Source of the DNA: Candidatus Coatesiibacteriota bacterium
GTDB taxonomy: Bacteria; RBG-13-66-14; B26-G2; JAUVZD01
Assembly: GCA_030602715.1 (NCBI GenBank)
Contig: JAUVZD010000007.1
Coordinates: 1-64,000, forward strand
DNA length: 64,000 nucleotides
Reading direction: 5' to 3'
Shown: positions 43,332-51,863 of the stretch, piece by piece
Position numbering within the stretch: position 1 is the first letter of the stretch
How the letters are laid out: the number at the start of each line of letters is the position of its first letter
Made by a program: the position numbers and the translations under genes
The notes under the pieces: generated by a model
Databases searched by the model: none
Told to the model about the DNA's origin: nothing
Seen by the model: the letters and a program-made list of their open reading frames with translations, nothing else

Positions 43332-44117
43332 CTACTCCGATATCACCACATTGACCTTGTCGCCCTTCCTGGTCTGTGAACCCATAGGTGGATTCTGGCG
43401 CACCACCTTGCCCGGGGGAACATCCGGATGGGGCTCCTTAATTACCTCACCCAAAAGCAGACCGAACTCCGCCAAGTGCTTCTGAGCGGAGCTAACATCC
43501 AAGCCGACCACTGAGGGCACCAAGATAGTCGCTTTCTCCGAGCCCAGACTGACCAACAGGTCTATCTTTCCACCTCTGGCGATGGTCTGGTGCGGTTCCG
43601 GCGTCTGGGATATGATGCCTCCTTCCGGCACCGCCTCGTCGTGCACCTCGCTTATGTCGCCGATGGAGAGACCCAGCTTGGAAAGAACAATCTCAGCCTG
43701 GCGCACCGAACGACCGCTCAGGTCGGGGATATGCACCAGACCGGTGCCGGAGCTTATCTTCAATTTGATTTTCCGTCCCTCACGCACCGTCATACCCGCA
43801 GCCGGCGACTGCTCAACCACATAGCCCACCGGCAGGTTGGAGTCCACCTCCCCGGCGCTCTCCGCCAGCAGATTGTGGCTCATCAGTATCTGCTCCGCCT
43901 CCTCATAGGTAAGACCGACCACCTCCGGCACCTCCACATCCTGACCACGGCGCATATAGCAGGAGCCGATGCCGAAAACCACCAGCAGGTAACTGCCCAC
44001 CATCACCAAGACGCAGATGACCAGCCATTTTACCGGCCCATACCATTTCTTCTCTGCAAGAGAGCCTCCCTTGCGCTCTATCTTCCGCTTACTACCGGAA
44101 AGGTCTATCTCCGCCAT
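43332..44117 (-). CDS. Single-pass membrane protein with three PASTA domains
   Basis: A 261-residue protein. A basic cytoplasmic tail (SKRKIERKGG) precedes one membrane helix (about 29-52, VKWLVICVLVMVGSYLLVVFG), then three extracytoplasmic PASTA domains (about 60-128, 131-197 and 200-261), each beginning with a VPxVxGLxxxxAxxxL-like stretch. PASTA domains bind peptidoglycan or muropeptides and are usually on Ser/Thr kinases or penicillin-binding proteins; no kinase or transpeptidase part is present here. It follows rsmB and precedes rpe, an order seen in several bacteria. A role in sensing or binding the cell wall is inferred. Confidence 0.88.
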   Translation of the reverse strand: MAEIDLSGSKRKIERKGGSLAEKKWYGPVKWLVICVLVMVGSYLLVVFGIGSCYMRRGQDVEVPEVVGLTYEEAEQILMSHNLLAESAGEVDSNLPVGYVVEQSPAAGMTVREGRKIKLKISSGTGLVHIPDLSGRSVRQAEIVLSKLGLSIGDISEVHDEAVPEGGIISQTPEPHQTIARGGKIDLLVSLGSEKATILVPSVVGLDVSSAQKHLAEFGLLLGEVIKEPHPDVPPGKVVRQNPPMGSQTRKGDKVNVVISE

Positions 44118-44306
44118 CTACGTAGCCTTCCTCAGGGGAAATTTATTGAAAAATATCTCCCAGATGATACAAAATGTGGGGCAAATTTTCCAGTATTATT
44201 TTTAATTCTTGACTCAGAGGGGAAGACCACATACCAGCACAGGTCCGGTAAAATCTGCAAAAGGCACACTCACTACCGTCAGATAATTTCACCCGGACAA
44301 CCAATA

Positions 44307-45674
44307 TCACTCATGCCGGAGTAGGCATAGATAAGTCCCGTCTCCCCCCAACATTCCCGGAAAGATAGTAATCCCCTCCTCCCACGGCAACTCCGGATAG
44401 AGCTCAAAAAGCTCCGCCACCCTCCTTTGAGGCTCAACCAGTGAAAATTTATCGTTTTCCGAAAGGAAACTCTCCACCACCCCCCAATTCTCCCTCTTAC
44501 AAATTGTGCATGTGGAATAGACACACTCACCGCCGGAAGGGAGCACACCAGCCGCTTGCTGTAATAGTTCCAATTGAAGTTTTGCCATTTGCTCTATATC
44601 CTCAGCCTTTAGCCGCCACCTTGCCTCCGGATGCCTGCGCAGAACACCCAGGTTGGAACAGGGAACATCCAGCAGGACCTTATCGGTATGGAGGACGGGG
44701 CTAGCCAAGCCGTCGGCGCAGACGGGGAATATATTGGCAATCCCCAAACGACGGCAGTTCTCCAAAAGCATACCCAGTTTGGTGAGGTTGCGGTCGCCGG
44801 CAACCACCACCGCATCAGGTGCCAACTCCGCCAGTTGGGTCGCTTTCCCCCCCAAGCCGGCACAGGGCTCAAACAGCACGCTAGCACCCTCCCCGGCTAA
44901 AAGCATTGCCGCCAACATCGCCGAGCTGTCCTGAATATAGAAGTAGCCCTGTTTATAGAGCTCGCTTGCGCATAGCCTTCCGGCGGAAGCGGATACAGTA
45001 AGTGCAAAAGACAAGCCCTTCACAGGACCGGCTTTTATTCCCTCATCCGCCAGAAGTTTCATCAGCTCCTCAGCGTCAACCTTGGTGCGATTGGCTCTTA
45101 TTGTAAGGGGCGCCTCCTGATTGTTGGCGGCGCAGAGCTTGCGGGTCGCTTCCTCACCCAGCTCCTCCATCCACATCTCCACCAACCAGCGAGGATGGGA
45201 ATGAAAGGCGCTGATATAGCCCGCTGGGTCGGTGGAAGCGTTGGGCCATTCAATCTTATTCCACTCCCCGACCAAGCGGCGCAGGACGGCGTTGACCACG
45301 CCTGCACCTCGGGGAGCGGTCTCCCTCACCGCCTGCACGGTCTCGTCCAAAGCCGCATAAGCGGGGGTGTTCAGGTGAGTCAATTGATACAAACCCAAGC
45401 GGAGGGCGTTGCGTGCCGTCGGATGAAGCCGACGGAGGGGCTTATCCAGGAAGGGGGTGATGATGTAGTCTAGATAGCCCCTGAAGCGCAGGACTCCATA
45501 GACCAGCTCGGTCAATAGTGCGGAGTCCGACGGGGACAATGCCTCCCCGGTCAAAGCCCCGTCCAGCAGACGGGCGGCGTATGCTCCCGCTTCCACTCGG
45601 GTCAATAGCTGGAGCGCTAAAAAGCGGACTTTTCCCTTGGGAAGCGGTGAAACTTTATGAGGGGATGAAAGCAT
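44307..45674 (-). CDS. rsmB: 16S rRNA (cytosine-967-C5) methyltransferase
   Basis: A 455-residue protein: NusB-like RNA-binding N-domain (about 15-145) and a Rossmann methylase domain with PCAGLGGKATQ (SAM site, 270-280), DVPCSNLG (Cys339, motif IV) and VYSTCT (Cys389, motif VI), the two-cysteine signature of RNA m5C methylases. It modifies 16S rRNA in the small subunit. The ATG lies only about ten bases after a TATTAT box with no ribosome site, so the mRNA may be nearly leaderless. Confidence 0.94.
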   Translation of the reverse strand: MLSSPHKVSPLPKGKVRFLALQLLTRVEAGAYAARLLDGALTGEALSPSDSALLTELVYGVLRFRGYLDYIITPFLDKPLRRLHPTARNALRLGLYQLTHLNTPAYAALDETVQAVRETAPRGAGVVNAVLRRLVGEWNKIEWPNASTDPAGYISAFHSHPRWLVEMWMEELGEEATRKLCAANNQEAPLTIRANRTKVDAEELMKLLADEGIKAGPVKGLSFALTVSASAGRLCASELYKQGYFYIQDSSAMLAAMLLAGEGASVLFEPCAGLGGKATQLAELAPDAVVVAGDRNLTKLGMLLENCRRLGIANIFPVCADGLASPVLHTDKVLLDVPCSNLGVLRRHPEARWRLKAEDIEQMAKLQLELLQQAAGVLPSGGECVYSTCTICKRENWGVVESFLSENDKFSLVEPQRRVAELFELYPELPWEEGITIFPGMLGGDGTYLCLLRHE

Positions 45675-45683
45675 CTTAGCTTG

Positions 45684-45712
45684 ATAATAAACTCACCCCA
45701 CCACCAGGTCAA
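45684..45712 (-). promoter_or_regulatory. Sigma-70 promoter for rsmB, near-leaderless
   Basis: Minus strand TTGACC (45712-45707), 17 bases, TATTAT (45689-45684); the ATG starts at 45674, leaving a leader of about three bases. Confidence 0.75.
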
Positions 45713-45834
45713 GGGGAAAGGGATAAGGGGGAAAAATCCGCTTGAAACGGTTTGAATAATCCCATAAATCTCTTTTTACCCATATTTATAAAAATGGAAC
45801 CACATAGAATCTCCGCACCCAAGTGTTTTTGTCC

Positions 45835-45862
45835 TTGAAATATCTCCCTGCTTTTGTATAAT
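45835..45862 (+). promoter_or_regulatory. Promoter for the caspase-fold peptidase
   Basis: TTGAAA, 16 bases, TATAAT, implying a start near 45869 and an unusually long leader of about 290 bases before ATG 46159. Confidence 0.7.
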
Positions 45863-45868
45863 ATCAGC

Positions 45869-46158
45869 AATTATTCACCTATTCGTTCTTCTCAAGTAGA
45901 ACGACTTTGTGCACAACGAAAAGGCTGAGAGACTGGCAACTGTTTCATTAGCTAAGTTAGTAAGTTCTCTGGTCAATTCCAAAGCCCGGGCACATAGACT
46001 GCTAAATTATATAGAGCACAAATTAATGGTGAACTTTGATAAATAACTCTCCGGTTTGAGCGAACCGGTTTGGAGTAATAACTATCTGCAATAATTTGGA
46101 TGCCATGCGGCAAAAAAAATCGCTATCAATTTAACCATAAACCCCATCAAAGGAAGAA
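45869..46158 (+). other. Long non-coding leader with hairpin, unidentified
   Basis: No reading frame of note. It contains CTCCGGTT-TGAGCG-AACCGG with an outer match to TTTGGAG at about 46047-46075, a stable hairpin, and scattered purine-rich segments (AAAAGGCTGAGAGACTGGC). It resembles no riboswitch I know. It could be a structured 5' leader. Confidence 0.4.
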
Positions 46159-48876
46159 ATGATGAAAAGTTATCTGGCGACAATTATTCTAGTTTTGTTC
46201 GCCGCCTCCTCTGCCTGGTCGGTAACCTTTGACCAAGCCACGGATATAGTCATCTCCGAGGTCTGTCTGGGCAACCTGGAGGATACCCGCCTTTCTACAA
46301 TTGAAGGGATTCAGGAGCAAGGCACTATCATAAGTTCTTTCTCAGACGAAGTTATGGTGCCCTTCAACTCCTATCTCTTCATCGTGGACCGGATGCCTGA
46401 CGCCAACTGGGAGCACCCCTGCCAGTGGGTCTTTGTGGATGTAGCAAGCGGGGAGTTTGCGGTATTTGATATGTTGTCCCCACCCGGAATACTGTTGATG
46501 ACAATCATCCACGAACCGCTGGATTTATCAAGTATCGGCGAATATTCCTACGAGAAGATCATTGAGCGCATCCGTGAGGAGCAGATCAAGATATTCGGGG
46601 CGGAAAGCTATGACTTTGACCACAGTCAGCTCAAAGGACAGCGCTACGCCCTGCTCATTGACGGCGGATACGCCCTTTCCAGCAACTACATCCGCTACTG
46701 GGACGATATCGCCTTCATCTACCGAGCCCTGGTCAACTACTACGGCTACGACGAGGACAACGAGATAACCGTCTGCATGTCCGACGGGGACAACCCCGCT
46801 AATGACCGCAACCGCTGGCCCTATTCCGGCTACGACAGCTCACCTACCGACCTGGACGACGACGGAGACCAGGACTATTCCCTGGACGCCACCCGCTCAA
46901 CCATCCTCAGCCAACTACAATGGTTGGTTGACAACACCACCGCAGACGACCAGGTCTTCATCTTCACCACCGACCACGGGGCAAGCGACGGTAGTCTCTG
47001 CCTGTGGAATCAACAGTCCCTCTACCCCAATGAATTTGCCGACTATGTTGAAGATATGCCCGCCGAGGTGGTTATCTGCACCTTTGAACAATGTTATTCC
47101 GGAGCCTTCCCCGACGCCCTGGCTGACGTTGAGGGCTGTATCAGTTGTTCGGCGGTGGATGCTTACCACTCCTCATACGCCATGGGTCCCGAATATCTCT
47201 TTGATACCTTCGTCTTCCATTGGACCTGTGCGGTGAACTGGGCGGAACCCGATTTTGAGGGCTACGACAGCGACCCCATTGACGCCGACGAAGACGACTC
47301 CGGCGAGGTGGAGATGGACGAAGCTTTTGACTATGCCGACTTACACGACACCGACGACTTTGGCTCTCAGTATCAGGACCCCTCCGAAATAGGCGATGTG
47401 ACCACCCTCTGGGGTAACACCACCGGCATAAATATCTCCATCACCGACTGGCAGCTCACCGAGACCTCCGGCGACGGCGACGGAATTATTGAACCCGGGG
47501 AGAGCTACGACCTCACTCCCTATCTGTATAACGGTGGGTCGGCGACCGCCACCGGGGTTGACCTGATTCTGAGCAGTGACAGCTCCGATTTAGACATAGA
47601 TACCGCCACCACTACCTGCCCGGATATCCCCCCGGATACCACCCAGCATCCATCCGTCCCCCTGGCTTTCACCATCCACGGGGATGTGGACCACAACATA
47701 CACATTGACTTCAACCTCAATGTCAACACCGACGAGGGCTATGACAAAGACTTCGCCTATCAGATAGGCGTAGTAACCGACTACGGTTTCCGTGACTTCG
47801 TGGAGAGCGGTGAGGGCTACTGGGAACATGAGGGCGACCACGACCAGTGGCATATCTCCGACACCGCATACTACAGCCCCACTCATTGCTGGCGGTGCGG
47901 GGATACCGAAGGAACAGGCTACGACAACAATATGGACGCCCACCTCTACAGTCCGTTAATCTTCGTAACCGACGACCCAAAAGAGACCCCCTACCTCTCC
48001 TTCTGGCACCAGTGGGGTATGTATTCAAGTTCCGACGAGTGCTATCTGTTGATTGATGACGGCAGTGGCTTTGTGGAGCTGGACAACTTCACCGGCGACA
48101 GCGGCTCCAACTGGGAAGAGGAGACCTACGACTTGACCGCATACACCGACACTCTGGTTCAGCTGGATTTCAACATGGTAACCAACGCTTCGGGGAACGA
48201 CGAACTGGGCTGGAATGTGGACAACATCATCGTGACCCCCAATCCGTATGTCGGTATAAACGTCTATAACTTCATCACCCTCTGCGAGGACGGGAAAGTC
48301 ATCGTCACCTGGCAGTCTCTTGAGGACGTGGGGATAATCGGCTTCAACCTCTATCGCCGAGAGGCAAGCGATACCCTCAACCAGAAAACCAATCTCACCG
48401 CTTCTCCTGAGGGAATGAACAGCCCGGCAAGTATAATCAACGACTGGCAGAAGCTGAACCAGTCCTTGATTACCGGCACAAATCCCTATCACTTCGTAGA
48501 TGAGGATGTAATCCTGGACGTTACCTACCAATACCGTCTGGAAGCGGTCTATGGCGACCACAGCCAGAATGAAGCCGGCTCCACCATCACCGTTCAGGAC
48601 CAGACCCAGCCCTTCAGTTATCATCTGGCGCAGAGTTATCCCAACCCCACCACTGGACACCTGACCATAGAATACGCCATTCCGGAGAGCGGTGCGGTCT
48701 CCCTCAAGGTCTATAACCTGAGCGGTCAGTTGATAGACATTCTGGTTGATGAGCACCAACTGCCCGGCATCTACTCGGTAAAATGGAACGCCCGGGACCT
48801 GGCAAGCGGAGTTTATATCTACACCCTCTCCGCCGGCAATTTCCTCAGCTCCAAGAGACTGGTCTTAAGCAAGTAG
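46159..48876 (+). CDS. Secreted caspase-fold cysteine peptidase (C13-like) with type A sorting domain
   Basis: A 905-residue protein. Signal peptide at 1-20. The peptidase domain (about 160-380) has GQRYALLIDGG, then TTDHG with His273 and FEQCYSG with Cys312, the dyad arrangement of clan CD peptidases such as legumain. Asp-rich segments (DLDDDGDQDYSLD, DADEDDSGEVEMD) look like calcium sites. Next come a CARDB-like region (ITDWQLTETSGDGDGIIEPGESYDL) and Ig-like domains, and finally a type A sorting domain from AQSYPNPTTG (about 825) to LVLSK. I infer export by a type IX-like system as a surface or released protease. It has its own promoter, long leader and strong terminator. Confidence 0.87.
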   Translation: MMKSYLATIILVLFAASSAWSVTFDQATDIVISEVCLGNLEDTRLSTIEGIQEQGTIISSFSDEVMVPFNSYLFIVDRMPDANWEHPCQWVFVDVASGEFAVFDMLSPPGILLMTIIHEPLDLSSIGEYSYEKIIERIREEQIKIFGAESYDFDHSQLKGQRYALLIDGGYALSSNYIRYWDDIAFIYRALVNYYGYDEDNEITVCMSDGDNPANDRNRWPYSGYDSSPTDLDDDGDQDYSLDATRSTILSQLQWLVDNTTADDQVFIFTTDHGASDGSLCLWNQQSLYPNEFADYVEDMPAEVVICTFEQCYSGAFPDALADVEGCISCSAVDAYHSSYAMGPEYLFDTFVFHWTCAVNWAEPDFEGYDSDPIDADEDDSGEVEMDEAFDYADLHDTDDFGSQYQDPSEIGDVTTLWGNTTGINISITDWQLTETSGDGDGIIEPGESYDLTPYLYNGGSATATGVDLILSSDSSDLDIDTATTTCPDIPPDTTQHPSVPLAFTIHGDVDHNIHIDFNLNVNTDEGYDKDFAYQIGVVTDYGFRDFVESGEGYWEHEGDHDQWHISDTAYYSPTHCWRCGDTEGTGYDNNMDAHLYSPLIFVTDDPKETPYLSFWHQWGMYSSSDECYLLIDDGSGFVELDNFTGDSGSNWEEETYDLTAYTDTLVQLDFNMVTNASGNDELGWNVDNIIVTPNPYVGINVYNFITLCEDGKVIVTWQSLEDVGIIGFNLYRREASDTLNQKTNLTASPEGMNSPASIINDWQKLNQSLITGTNPYHFVDEDVILDVTYQYRLEAVYGDHSQNEAGSTITVQDQTQPFSYHLAQSYPNPTTGHLTIEYAIPESGAVSLKVYNLSGQLIDILVDEHQLPGIYSVKWNARDLASGVYIYTLSAGNFLSSKRLVLSK

Positions 48877-48903
48877 CGGATACAGCGTTTTAACAGCACA
48901 TTC

Positions 48904-48932
48904 ATCCCGCCCCCTTTTGGGGCGGGATTTTT
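48904..48932 (+). terminator. Strong terminator after the peptidase gene
   Basis: Ten-pair perfect stem ATCCCGCCCC/GGGGCGGGAT with a five-base loop and TTTTT. Confidence 0.92.
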
Positions 48933-49044
48933 CATAAGAATTTTGGAGATGAGATCTCTGATTTTTCAAAGACCCTTTAAAGCTATTCTGTTTTACTCCT
49001 CCAAACTCCTAAGCAAATTATGGATGCAAACAGAGTTCTTATTC

Positions 49045-49073
49045 TTGACATATTTTCCAGTGTGTGATAAAAT
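49045..49073 (+). promoter_or_regulatory. Sigma-70 promoter for the lipoprotein propeller
   Basis: TTGACA, 17 bases, TAAAAT; ATG follows at 49122. Confidence 0.85.
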
Positions 49074-49121
49074 TATAAAGTAATTAAGAGGAAATTAATC
49101 TAATATTAAGATGCACAAAAT

Positions 49122-50105
49122 ATGAGGTTAATCGTGTCTAATAAAAGGACAATAATTCTCTTATCCCTGTGTGCAATAATTATTGCGACAATTCTTCTCA
49201 CCTCCTGCGATGAACAAGGAACGCCGAACAATTATATCGTTCCAATAATTGACGATTCATATAATTGTGAATATTTGCGTTGGTCTCCTGATGGGAGTAA
49301 AATCGGATTCTGGGGTGATAACGGTTTTAGTCCTGAATTTTTTATCTGGGATAAAGAAGAAGGGAATGTAATTAAGCTGGAATTATATGGACCAGCCATT
49401 GATTCTACTCCTTTTGATATAGAATATATTTCAGGATTAGCTTGGACGTTAGATGGAGAATATCTGCTGTGTTCTGTAAAAATAGATGATTATAAAAGCT
49501 TTAAGGAGCTCTGGCAGGTTTCCATTGCTGATGGTTACTCCGAGAAGATAGAAATGCCTCAAGGTCAACAACCCAGTTATCCTGAGGTATCCCCGGATGG
49601 AGAATGGTTGACCTATTCAATCAAAGAAAACGAAATGTGGAACATCTGGAAGGTAGCAATTCAATCAGGGATGCCCATAACCACCATTGGTGTGCCGATT
49701 AAAATTACTTTCGATGGCGGCGGTTTGTCACGCTGGTCCCCGGATGGATCAAAATTTGCGTATTATGGTAACTACTATACTCAGTATTCATGTCTCTACA
49801 CTATACCAGTTTCTGGGGGTGAACCAACAATAATCACCCCTTTCGATTTTAAAGTCCGTGAGTGGTTAACATGGTCTCCGGACGGGGACTGGTTGGTTTA
49901 TTGTTATAACCAACATTATGGCCCAATGGAGTTGTGGAAGATACCCTCAGTTGGCGGAACACCCCAGCAAATTACGGAGTTCGAAGAAGAATCCCAAATA
50001 TTTTATGGAGATTCTTGCCCAGATTGGTCTCCTGATGGCGAGTGGATAGCTTTTATAAGTGACGGTAGAAATTATGGGTCTGTATTCTTGATAAAGATGC
50101 AATAG
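49122..50105 (+). CDS. Lipoprotein with TolB/WD40-like propeller
   Basis: A 327-residue protein with a lipoprotein signal (IIATILLTSC, Cys29). At least five blades carry the WSPDG motif (YLRWSPDGSKIGFW, EVSPDGEWLTYS, SRWSPDGSKFAYYG, LTWSPDGDWLVYC, PDWSPDGEWIAFIS) plus one degenerate LAWTLDGEYLL, giving a six-bladed PD40/TolB-like propeller. It is likely anchored to a membrane outside the cytoplasm and acts in protein binding. The gene is more A+T-rich than its neighbours and has its own promoter and terminator, so it may be a transferred single-gene unit. Binding partner unknown. Confidence 0.85.
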   Translation: MRLIVSNKRTIILLSLCAIIIATILLTSCDEQGTPNNYIVPIIDDSYNCEYLRWSPDGSKIGFWGDNGFSPEFFIWDKEEGNVIKLELYGPAIDSTPFDIEYISGLAWTLDGEYLLCSVKIDDYKSFKELWQVSIADGYSEKIEMPQGQQPSYPEVSPDGEWLTYSIKENEMWNIWKVAIQSGMPITTIGVPIKITFDGGGLSRWSPDGSKFAYYGNYYTQYSCLYTIPVSGGEPTIITPFDFKVREWLTWSPDGDWLVYCYNQHYGPMELWKIPSVGGTPQQITEFEEESQIFYGDSCPDWSPDGEWIAFISDGRNYGSVFLIKMQ

Positions 50106-50133
50106 ACCATCAAAATAAACAAAAAAATTCTCC

Positions 50134-50163
50134 CCCCGCAAAATCAGCTTGTGGGGTTTTTTT
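50134..50163 (+). terminator. Terminator after the propeller lipoprotein
   Basis: CCCCGCA/TGTGGGG stem with one G-T pair, nine-base loop, seven T. Confidence 0.85.
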
Positions 50164-50221
50164 GCTTCAGATTATCCCCCTCTCCAAAAACATCCTCATA
50201 GCCACCAACTCCACCATCCAC

Positions 50222-50249
50222 TTGACATCCCCCCCAAAAGAGTTATAAT
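50222..50249 (+). promoter_or_regulatory. Sigma-70 promoter
   Basis: TTGACA, 16 bases, TATAAT; TTG start at 50282 with AAAAGGAG between. Confidence 0.85.
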
Positions 50250-50281
50250 TCATACAATTACACCTTAAAAAGGAGCACACT

Positions 50282-51004
50282 TTGACCAGGATAACCTCCC
50301 TTGCAGGGACCGTCCTACTTCTGCTCTCCGCCCTCTCCTATTCCGCGCCCCCGCTGGTCGTCGTCCTCTATTCAACCGCAGTCTGGGGACCACACTGCCC
50401 AAAGACCGAGAACGCCTGCTCCGCCATCCTTAACGAGCTGGGCGAGGAGCGCTTCTGCCCCTTAGCCCTGCACATCGGCGATGAATTCTACACTTCGGCT
50501 GTGGACCGGTGGGTGGAACATTATCAAGTTGAGTACATTCCCGCCCCGGTGCTGGACGGCTCCTACGATGTCAACCGTGGTATAGACTACGACGCCCTCC
50601 TCCCCCTGGTGGAGAAACGCCTGCTGGAGGAAAGACCTATCGCCCTGGAAATTGACGGGGAGATAGCCGAAGAGGGTGACAGTGTAAATGTAACCGTCTC
50701 CATCACCCCGGAGGTGGAATCATTTTTCAAAGAGGAGGACTCAGAAAAATTGACCCTGGTGGTTTTCCTGCGGGAGGATGGTCTCTATTTTACCGGGGTC
50801 ACGCACCAGTTCATCTGCCGGGACCTGTATATGGAGGAGGTAACCATCGTCTCACACAACCAGACCACAACCGTGGAGCACAGCTTCCCCCTGGCAAAGG
50901 ACTGGAGCAAGTCAAATTTAAGCGTGGGGGCGTTTATCCAGGACTTTACCAAGCCCCTGCAAGAATATAGCGTGTATAACGGTGCTTTTGACGACGATCT
51001 CTAG
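50282..51004 (+). CDS. Secreted thioredoxin-fold (Omp28-like) protein
   Basis: A 240-residue protein read from TTG (AAGGAG upstream) with a signal peptide (ITSLAGTVLLLLSALSYS). The N-terminal half (VVVLYSTAVWGPHCPKTENACSAILNELG) resembles the thioredoxin-like part of Omp28-type proteins of the Bacteroidetes group, but the cysteines are spaced CPKTENAC rather than CxxC, so redox catalysis is doubtful. The second half (from about 120) is beta-rich (INVTVSITPEVE-like segments). A periplasmic or surface location is expected. Function unknown. Confidence 0.6.
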   Translation: MTRITSLAGTVLLLLSALSYSAPPLVVVLYSTAVWGPHCPKTENACSAILNELGEERFCPLALHIGDEFYTSAVDRWVEHYQVEYIPAPVLDGSYDVNRGIDYDALLPLVEKRLLEERPIALEIDGEIAEEGDSVNVTVSITPEVESFFKEEDSEKLTLVVFLREDGLYFTGVTHQFICRDLYMEEVTIVSHNQTTTVEHSFPLAKDWSKSNLSVGAFIQDFTKPLQEYSVYNGAFDDDL

Positions 51005-51039
51005 CAGCATCTCTAATCTGTATGGAGGTCTTACCAGGT

Positions 51040-51255
51040 ATGAACATCAAGAAAAACCCCAATCACAGACTATATATTCAAGTGCTGAGGCAGATGTCGC
51101 CCGAGCAAAGGTTGCTCAAGGCATTTGAGTTGTCCGAATTTTCCAAGGAGCTCTTTATCCATGGATTGCATAAAAGATTCCCCCATCTTTCCGATGAAGA
51201 ATTCAACAAATTGCTACTGGAGCGATTGGATAAATGTCACAACAGGAACTATTAA
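51040..51255 (+). CDS. Small helical protein partnered with nucleotidyltransferase
   Basis: A 71-residue protein (MNIKKNPNHRLYIQVLRQMSPEQR...). It has no membrane segment; the sequence is a short helical domain (MSPEQRLLKAFELSEFSKELF). Proteins of this type commonly sit just before small nucleotidyltransferases, as here, where it overlaps the next gene by 22 bases. ATG 51040 is preferred over 51022 because GGAGG lies 11 bases upstream. An antitoxin- or adaptor-like role is inferred. Confidence 0.7.
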   Translation: MNIKKNPNHRLYIQVLRQMSPEQRLLKAFELSEFSKELFIHGLHKRFPHLSDEEFNKLLLERLDKCHNRNY

Positions 51256-51806
51256 AGAAAGTCATTAAGGCACTTGAAGCGGCTGGAATCCAGTTTATGC
51301 TGACCGGTTCCATCGCTTCCAGCCTGCAGGGTGAACCACGCTCCACCCATGACATAGACATTATCGTTGACATTCAGAAGTCAGGTGTAAAAAAAATGGT
51401 TGAGGTTTTTTCGCCCCCTGATTTTTATTTGGATGAAGAAAGCGTCCTTAAGGCGATTAAGACCAAAACCATGTTCAATCTCATAGATATGAAGGGGGGG
51501 GGCAAAGTTGATTTTTGGATGTTGACCGACGAACCCTTTGACCAATCTCGCTTTTCACGAAGGTATGCAGAGGAATTTTTGGGGATTAGAATGCAAGTCT
51601 CCAGTCCCGAGGACACAATTCTTGCAAAACTGAGATGGGCAAAACTGTCCGGCGGTAGTGAAAAACAATTCGTAGATGCCCTGCGAGTCTATGAAGTGCA
51701 GTTTGAAAAGCTGGACTCCGACTATCTGGAATACTGGGTAAAGGAGCTGAAAATTGAGTCTCTGTGGAATCTTTTAAAGGATAATGCGGAAACGACAGCG
51801 CTTTAA
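51234..51806 (+). CDS. Nucleotidyltransferase-fold protein (AbiEii/MNT-like)
   Basis: A 190-residue protein with the Pol-beta-like core: LTGSIASSLQGEPRSTHDIDIIVD (GS motif, then DID metal-binding aspartates at about 39-43) and a later KVDFWM strand. SSPEDTILAKLRW and KQFVDALRV are typical of this family. Such proteins are often the toxin or transferase part of two-gene toxin-antitoxin or abortive infection systems; here the partner is the overlapping small gene upstream. Activity and target unproven. Confidence 0.8.
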   Translation: MSQQELLKKVIKALEAAGIQFMLTGSIASSLQGEPRSTHDIDIIVDIQKSGVKKMVEVFSPPDFYLDEESVLKAIKTKTMFNLIDMKGGGKVDFWMLTDEPFDQSRFSRRYAEEFLGIRMQVSSPEDTILAKLRWAKLSGGSEKQFVDALRVYEVQFEKLDSDYLEYWVKELKIESLWNLLKDNAETTAL

Positions 51807-51863
51807 ACCATCCCTAAAAGAAGACAGCCAAAAGCTAAACGTTCCTCTATCTGAGAGGTGGAG

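Noticed and set aside
45920-45960. TPP riboswitch suggested by CTGAGA
   Set aside because: The second TPP segment (ACCTGAT and partner helices) is missing.
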